From an uncultured Eubacteriales bacterium (lineage in GTDB: Bacteria; Bacillota; Clostridia; Oscillospirales; Acutalibacteraceae): 64,000 bases of DNA. A program made the position numbers and the translations under genes. The notes beneath the pieces are model-generated. The model did not search any database and was not told the origin of the DNA. It saw only the letters and a program-made list of their open reading frames with translations. Shown piece after piece: positions 59,044 to 64,000 of the stretch; the first letter of the stretch is position 1; each line of letters starts with the position of its first letter. The DNA lies in contig CAQKRU010000003.1 in the NCBI GenBank assembly GCA_948823415.1, positions 1 to 64,000 of the forward strand, read 5' to 3'.

Positions 59044-60189
59044 TTGAGAAAATGCAAAAAAATTCTGTCCGAATTGCTGGCGGTTGGCCTTTTAGTAAAC
59101 CCCTTGAACGTTACCATAGGAAAAATAGGGTCTGCGCAGGTTATGGACCCTTATGCAGAGAACGAGATGGAGCGTTTGGAGAGACGCCAGCGCCAGTTGG
59201 CTGCGAAGTCTGATAAATTGAGGGGAAGCATCAGCAGCAAAAAAGCCTACAGAGCCAATATTTTGGAGCAGATAAACCTTTTGCAAAGTCAAATGAACAT
59301 ATTGGCTGAGAAGATGAACTTGATTAACCGGGAGATTGCGTCGAAGCAGGCCAGAATGGACGAAGTTCAGCAGAAGTTGGATGAAAATATGGCTACCTTG
59401 GGCGAGAGGTTGAAGGCTATATATAAGGCTGGCGATATTCCGGAGATTGAGATCTTTTTGAATGTTCGAGATTTTGAGGATCTTATGGACAAGGCGGACA
59501 TGGTTCAAAAACTGAGCAAGTACGACGCTGGATTAATCGATGATTTGAAGGAAAACAGAGCTCAAATTGAGCAGGAGAAAAATGGTTTGGAAGACCGCAA
59601 GAAAGAGGTTGAGGTTTCTAAATCTGCTTTGGACGCGAAGTCTGAGGAGCTTAACAAAATAAAACGCGAAAATGAACAGATCGCGAATGAGCTTTTGCGG
59701 CGGGAGTCTAGATTGCGCAGGAGAATAAGCGCGAATGAGGCGCGAAAAAGAAACTTACAAAGTAATATTTTTAGAGGCAAGGCTAACGGCCGGCCGCAGA
59801 TTACTAGGGGGAGTGGTCGATATGCTTGGCCGGTGCCGGGGCATGGGAGGATTTCTTCTGGTTGGGGAGGCAAGCGGCGCCACAACGGAATAGATATTTC
59901 GGGACCTATTGGAACGCCCGTTATTGCGGCTGCTGATGGTGTTGTGGTTGAAGCTAATAGCTCTAACCGCTGGGGCCATGGCTGGGGCTACTATGTGCTT
60001 GTTCTTCACGATGACGGCAGCAAGACGATGTATGCGCATTTGAGTAGAGTTTTAGCGAGCCCGGGCCAACGGGTGCAAGCGGGGCAGGCCATTGGGCTTA
60101 TGGGTAGCACGGGCCATTCTACTGGGAGCCACCTGCATTTTGGAGTTATGGTAAACGGCAGATGGGTGAATCCTATGCTGTTTCTGTAA
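59044..60189 (+). CDS. Secreted coiled-coil M23 peptidase (EnvC/NlpD-like murein hydrolase)
   Basis: 381 residues starting with TTG 59044 after CGGAGGGAACAAAA. Short signal segment (about 6-30), two long coiled coils (about 40-135 and 170-240), and a C-terminal LytM/M23 domain with zinc ligands in His-Asn-Gly-Ile-Asp-Ile and His-Leu-His-Phe, so probably an active endopeptidase. Coiled-coil M23 proteins of this kind act in septal or elongation wall turnover, often controlled by FtsEX. Confidence 0.9.
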   Translation: MRKCKKILSELLAVGLLVNPLNVTIGKIGSAQVMDPYAENEMERLERRQRQLAAKSDKLRGSISSKKAYRANILEQINLLQSQMNILAEKMNLINREIASKQARMDEVQQKLDENMATLGERLKAIYKAGDIPEIEIFLNVRDFEDLMDKADMVQKLSKYDAGLIDDLKENRAQIEQEKNGLEDRKKEVEVSKSALDAKSEELNKIKRENEQIANELLRRESRLRRRISANEARKRNLQSNIFRGKANGRPQITRGSGRYAWPVPGHGRISSGWGGKRRHNGIDISGPIGTPVIAAADGVVVEANSSNRWGHGWGYYVLVLHDDGSKTMYAHLSRVLASPGQRVQAGQAIGLMGSTGHSTGSHLHFGVMVNGRWVNPMLFL

Positions 60190-60244
60190 GATTTGGTTAG
60201 AATTTTTCAAGTAAAATCGGGCATAATTAATATAGGTTGCCTTA

Positions 60245-60282
60245 AAACCCGAGCTGCGATGGTGGCTGCGGGTTTGTTTTTT
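60245..60282 (+). terminator. Terminator after the M23 gene
   Basis: Stem AAACCCG / CGGGTTT (60245-60251, 60269-60275) closing an inner AGC/GCT pair, then GTTTTTT. Confidence 0.7.
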
Positions 60283-60296
60283 AGGAGATTATTTTT

Positions 60297-61100
60297 ATGC
60301 CGAAAAAGAAAAATTATTTGAGGTATTATAAAAGGACTTACTTGAAGGGCCAGAGCTCGCGGATGAAGCGGAGAATCTTTGGATTTGCCGGGTTGATGTT
60401 ATTTGCAAGTGCCGTTGTTGTGGCATGCATTTTTGTGAAGATTGAAAGCGAAAACGAAGAGTCGCAGAATGATGCGTCGCTGGCGATGAATCAGGCGGTG
60501 AGCGTTAAGAAAAAACGGCTGAGGACGGACTTTGGCGCGTGGAACAAGTCTTACGATTGGCTGCTGGTTGTGGTTAACAACATGAACGAGATGCCCGATT
60601 ATTACGCGCCGCGGCTTAAGCAGATTGGCGATGTGGAGCTGGATGAGCGGATTGTGCCGGCGCTTAGCGAGATGCTGCGGGAGGCGAGCAAAAGTGGCGT
60701 GAAGTTGTGGATTTCTTTGGGGTACAGAAGCAAGGAGCGGCAGGAGTGCTTATTTAACGCGGAGGTTGAAAAATTTTTGCAGTCTGGGGTGGCTAAGGAA
60801 CAAGCGAGGGAGCTGACTTTGGAGAATATCTCTGCGCCGGGGCACAACGAACATAACACTGGGCTGGCGGTGGACTTTAACGCCGCCGGAGAAGAATTTT
60901 TGGCGACGCCAGAATATCAGTGGCTGCGCGATAATTGCGAAAAGTTCGGGTTTATTGCAAGATATGAAAAAGAAAAGGAGTCGTTGACCGGCAAAGCGTC
61001 CGAGCCTGCGCACTTTAGATACGTTGGAGAAGAGCACGCTGCGGCCATGAAGGCGAAGGATTTGTGTCTGGAGGAGTACGTTTCGGGGCTGATCCGTTGA
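60297..61100 (+). CDS. VanY-type D-alanyl-D-alanine carboxypeptidase
   Basis: 267 residues. Basic N-terminus and one membrane anchor (about 28-48), then the VanY/M15B domain: Ser-Leu-Gly-Tyr-Arg-Ser (about 140), zinc motif Gly-His-Asn-Glu-His-Asn-Thr-Gly-Leu-Ala-Val-Asp and Glu-Pro-Ala-His-Phe-Arg-Tyr-Val-Gly. The usual Trp in Glu-Pro-Trp-His is Ala here. Trims D-Ala from peptidoglycan stem peptides outside the membrane. TAGGAGATT precedes ATG 60297. Confidence 0.9.
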   Translation: MPKKKNYLRYYKRTYLKGQSSRMKRRIFGFAGLMLFASAVVVACIFVKIESENEESQNDASLAMNQAVSVKKKRLRTDFGAWNKSYDWLLVVVNNMNEMPDYYAPRLKQIGDVELDERIVPALSEMLREASKSGVKLWISLGYRSKERQECLFNAEVEKFLQSGVAKEQARELTLENISAPGHNEHNTGLAVDFNAAGEEFLATPEYQWLRDNCEKFGFIARYEKEKESLTGKASEPAHFRYVGEEHAAAMKAKDLCLEEYVSGLIR

Positions 61101-61115
61101 GCTGTTGCAGTGGGG

Positions 61116-61144
61116 TTGGATGAAATCGAAAATTCTGCTATAAT
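61116..61144 (+). promoter_or_regulatory. Promoter of gltX
   Basis: TTGGAT (61116-61121), 17-bp spacer, TATAAT (61139-61144). Confidence 0.65.
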
Positions 61145-61188
61145 TGTTTTGAAGGCCGCGATTTTGTTAGTTTGAAGGGATGAAAAAT

Positions 61189-62655
61189 ATGTCGCAAAGC
61201 AAAGTGAGGACGAGGTTCGCGCCCAGCCCGACGGGGTTTATGCATGTTGGGAATTTGCGAACGGCGCTGTATGAGTATTTGATAGCTAAGTCTTGTGGTG
61301 GAGAGTTTATCTTGAGGATTGAGGATACCGACAGAGAGCGGTTGGTGCCTGGCGCCATCGACGTAATATATGAAACTATGCGGAAAGTGGGCCTTAGGCA
61401 CGACGAAGGACCTGATATTGGCGGGGATTATGGACCATACGTTCAGAGCGAGCGCCAAGGATTGTACAAGGAGAAGGCCGAGGAGCTGGTGCGATCGGGC
61501 AAGGCATACTATTGCTTTTGCACGAAGGAGCGGCTGGCGGGCCTGCACGATGAGCAGAGCGAGAAGGGCGAGTTTGCCGGCGGGTACGACAGGCACTGCA
61601 GGGATTTGCCTCAGGTGGAGGTGGACGCGCTTTTGCAGGCTGGGACGCCGTATGTTATCCGCCAGAAGGTACATCTGGAGGGCTCCACGACCTTTGTGGA
61701 CTCTGTTTATGGCGAAATAACGGTCGAGAACAGCGAGATAGAGGACCAGATCCTGCTGAAGAACGACGGGTACCCTACATACAACTTCGCGAACGTCGTG
61801 GATGACCACGCGATGCGGATCACGCACGTTGTGAGGGGGAGCGAGTATTTGTCGTCGACGCCGAAGTACAACCTTTTGTATGAGGCTTTTGGCTGGGAGA
61901 CGCCGACGTATGTGCATCTGCCGCTGATTATGGGGAAGAACGCGGATGGCACGACCTCGAAGCTCTCAAAAAGGCATGGTTCTGTGGGGTTCGAGGACTT
62001 GGTGCGGCAGGGCTATTTGCCCGAGGCGATCGTGAATTACGTGGCGATGCTGGGCTGGTGTCCGCAGGAGAACCGCGAGATCTTCACGCTTTCGGAGCTT
62101 GTTTCGGCTTTTTCGGTGGAGCGCATCTGCAAATCGCCGGCCGTGTTTAATTTTGACAAGCTAAACTGGTTCAACGCCGAGTACATCCGGGCGATGCCGC
62201 TTGAGGAGTTCGCAAAGCTCGCGGAGCCGCAGTTCAGGTCGGCCATACGAGGGGAGCTTGACTGGATTAAGGTGGCCGCAATATTGCAGCAGCGGGTTGA
62301 CGTTTTGACGCAGATCCGAGATATGGTGAGATTTTTGGGCGAGCTTAGGGATTACGACAGGGCGCTGTTTGTGAACAAAAAGAGCAAAACGGATTTGGAG
62401 AATTCCGTTGTGATGCTGAGGAACGCTATTGAGGAGCTTTCGAAGCTCGATGACTGGAGCCATGACGCTATTCATGATTGCTTAATTAGCTTAGCGGAGC
62501 GGTTGGGAGTCAAAAATGGCACTGTTATGTGGCCGGTGAGGATTGCTGCATCGGGGCAGCAGGTGACGCCTGGTGGAGCTATTGAGATTTTGGAGATTTT
62601 GGGCAAGAAAGAGTCCTTAAAAAGGCTTGAGGCTGGACTTAAGAAGTTGATGTAA
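61189..62655 (+). CDS. gltX: Glutamyl-tRNA synthetase
   Basis: 488 residues from ATG 61189, with AAGGGA 8 bases upstream (an ATG at 61180 lies inside that site). Class I motifs Ala-Pro-Ser-Pro-Thr-Gly-Phe-Met-His-Val-Gly-Asn and Ser-Lys-Leu-Ser-Lys-Arg-His-Gly. Since a separate glnS follows, this enzyme is likely discriminating for tRNA-Glu rather than also charging tRNA-Gln. Confidence 0.95.
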   Translation: MSQSKVRTRFAPSPTGFMHVGNLRTALYEYLIAKSCGGEFILRIEDTDRERLVPGAIDVIYETMRKVGLRHDEGPDIGGDYGPYVQSERQGLYKEKAEELVRSGKAYYCFCTKERLAGLHDEQSEKGEFAGGYDRHCRDLPQVEVDALLQAGTPYVIRQKVHLEGSTTFVDSVYGEITVENSEIEDQILLKNDGYPTYNFANVVDDHAMRITHVVRGSEYLSSTPKYNLLYEAFGWETPTYVHLPLIMGKNADGTTSKLSKRHGSVGFEDLVRQGYLPEAIVNYVAMLGWCPQENREIFTLSELVSAFSVERICKSPAVFNFDKLNWFNAEYIRAMPLEEFAKLAEPQFRSAIRGELDWIKVAAILQQRVDVLTQIRDMVRFLGELRDYDRALFVNKKSKTDLENSVVMLRNAIEELSKLDDWSHDAIHDCLISLAERLGVKNGTVMWPVRIAASGQQVTPGGAIEILEILGKKESLKRLEAGLKKLM

Positions 62656-62735
62656 AATTATTTTTGCCAATATGGCGGGATTAAGCGCGATGGTTTGGCT
62701 ATGATCTTAGATTTTATGCTGTGTGGAGTGGTTTT

Positions 62736-64000
62736 ATGGAGGAGAAGAGTGCGAATTTGGCGGGCTTTTTGGATGAAAACAATAATTTTATCAAGGATAT
62801 CGTCAAGGAGGACATGAGGCCGGGCGGCCGCTGCTATGGCGAGAAGATCCACACTCGGTTCCCGCCCGAGCCGAATGGATACCTGCACATCGGGCACGCA
62901 AAGGCCATTTGCATTGACTTTGGCTTGGCGGCGCAGTTTAGAGGCATTTGTAATCTACGCATGGACGACACGAACCCCGCGAAGGAAGATGTGGAGTACG
63001 TTGAGGCGATAAAAGAGGACATAAAATGGCTTGGGTTCGACTGGGGTGACCGCTTTTATTTTGCGTCGGACTATTTTGAGGAGATGTATGAGTTTGCCTG
63101 CGAGCTGATAGGCAAGGGGCTGGCGTATGTTTGCGAGATGACGCCGGAGGAGGTAAAGGCGAACCGTGGGGATCTTTCTGCGGCGGCGGTGAGCTTTTAT
63201 CGCGACAGGCCTCGGGCGGAGAGCTTGGACTTGTTTAAACGCATGCGGGCTGGGGAGTTTGCCGATGGCGCCATGACTTTACGGGCGAAGATTGACCTTG
63301 CGTCGGGCAACTTTAACATGCGAGACCCGGTGCTGTACCGAATCAATCACTCTCAGCATCACCGAACGCGCGACAAATGGTGCATCTACCCGATGTACGA
63401 CTACGCGCACCCCATTGAGGACGCCCTGGAGGGGATTACGCATTCGCTGTGCACGCTGGAGTTCGAGGATCACCGGCCGCTGTACGACTGGGTGATAAAC
63501 AACGTGAGCGTGCCGCACAAGCCCCGGCAGATCGAGTTCGCGCGGCTTGGGATAAACCATACTGTGATGAGCAAGCGGAAGTTGCGCGCGCTGGTTGAGA
63601 AAGGCTTTGTGGCGGGGTGGGATGACCCAAGGATGCCGACGCTGTGCGGGCTGAGGCGGCGCGGGTATACTCCGGCGTCTATTCGGAATTTTTGTGAAAG
63701 AATCGGCGTGGCGAAGGTCAACAGCACGGCTGATTACGGCTTTTTGGAGCACTGCCTGCGTGAGGACTTGAATCAGAACGCTAGGCGGGCTATGGCGGTG
63801 CTGCGGCCGGTAAAGCTGATCATCACGAATTATCCGGAGGGCCAAGCGGAGAGCTTTGAGGTCGAAAATAACCCGAATCGCCCAGAGGACGGCACGCGGC
63901 AGATCTCGTTCTCGCGGGAGTTGTTCATCGAGGCGGACGACTTCATGCAGGAGCCGATTAAGGGGTACTTTCGGATGTTTCCGGGGAATGAAGTCCGGCT
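62736..64000 (+). CDS. glnS: Glutaminyl-tRNA synthetase (partial, C-terminus outside window)
   Basis: 421 complete codons visible from ATG 62736 (GTGGAGTGG upstream). Class I HIGH motif in Phe-Pro-Pro-Glu-Pro-Asn-Gly-Tyr-Leu-His-Ile-Gly-His-Ala-Lys, Met-Asp-Asp-Thr-Asn-Pro, and the KMSKS form Val-Met-Ser-Lys-Arg-Lys-Leu near residue 280. The usual bacterial length is about 550, so about 130 residues are missing. GlnRS is patchy in Clostridia, where GatCAB is the alternative route. Confidence 0.95.
   Translation, partial: MEEKSANLAGFLDENNNFIKDIVKEDMRPGGRCYGEKIHTRFPPEPNGYLHIGHAKAICIDFGLAAQFRGICNLRMDDTNPAKEDVEYVEAIKEDIKWLGFDWGDRFYFASDYFEEMYEFACELIGKGLAYVCEMTPEEVKANRGDLSAAAVSFYRDRPRAESLDLFKRMRAGEFADGAMTLRAKIDLASGNFNMRDPVLYRINHSQHHRTRDKWCIYPMYDYAHPIEDALEGITHSLCTLEFEDHRPLYDWVINNVSVPHKPRQIEFARLGINHTVMSKRKLRALVEKGFVAGWDDPRMPTLCGLRRRGYTPASIRNFCERIGVAKVNSTADYGFLEHCLREDLNQNARRAMAVLRPVKLIITNYPEGQAESFEVENNPNRPEDGTRQISFSRELFIEADDFMQEPIKGYFRMFPGNEVR

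Overview
The window is a piece of a Bacillota (Firmicutes) chromosome, most like a clostridial, Oscillospirales-type bacterium. It contains a replication-origin block (recF-yaaA-dnaN-dnaA running left; rpmH-rnpA-yidD-yidC-jag-mnmE-mnmG-rsmG-noc-parA-parB running right) with three parS-type sites, and further right rpoB-rpoC, rpsL-rpsG-fusA and tuf. TTG and GTG starts are common, and sigma-A promoters and intrinsic terminators are easy to read. The species cannot be named from the sequence.

Layout. 1-15 kb: origin, chromosome segregation, tRNA modification and serS. 15-27 kb: scattered housekeeping genes (DUF3048 protein, ppa, a SurA-like lipoprotein, mfd-pth-glmU, cinA C-terminal type, a CrtO-like acyltransferase, rsmE, glyS). 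27-42 kb: an AT-rich island made almost only of secreted or surface proteins of unknown function, plus tRNA-Pro and a probable structured RNA. 42-46 kb: a double GNAT protein, an orphan acyl carrier protein, a wall-anchor-like surface protein broken by one TAG, and pduL with a truncated tandem copy. 46-64 kb: rpoBC, str genes, tuf, two cell-wall enzymes, gltX and the start of glnS.

The island is the unusual part. It has no visible integrase, transposase or phage gene, yet its genes fall into tandem families that keep the signal peptide and 5' region while the mature parts differ. (1) Six genes at 27.1-30.9 kb carry a 5' region that seems to be a decayed copy of the glyS promoter, ribosome site and first codons. 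(2) Four predicted exported proteins end with Cys at position -4 (CAIC, CSPQ, CILL, CELQ), like eukaryotic CaaX boxes. (3) A 996-residue protein starts with a Nif11-type leader and double-glycine site, then has a membrane segment, lysine/arginine-rich repeats and BspA-type leucine-rich repeats. (4) Two paralogous exported proteins each seem to hold two ubiquitin-like (beta-grasp) domains. (5) Three otherwise different exported proteins share a C-terminal Asp-Asp-Cys-Asp motif.

My inference is that this is a fast-evolving secretome of a host-associated bacterium, possibly aimed at a eukaryotic host. The sequence shows the motifs and the duplications. It does not show the function, the secretion route or the host.
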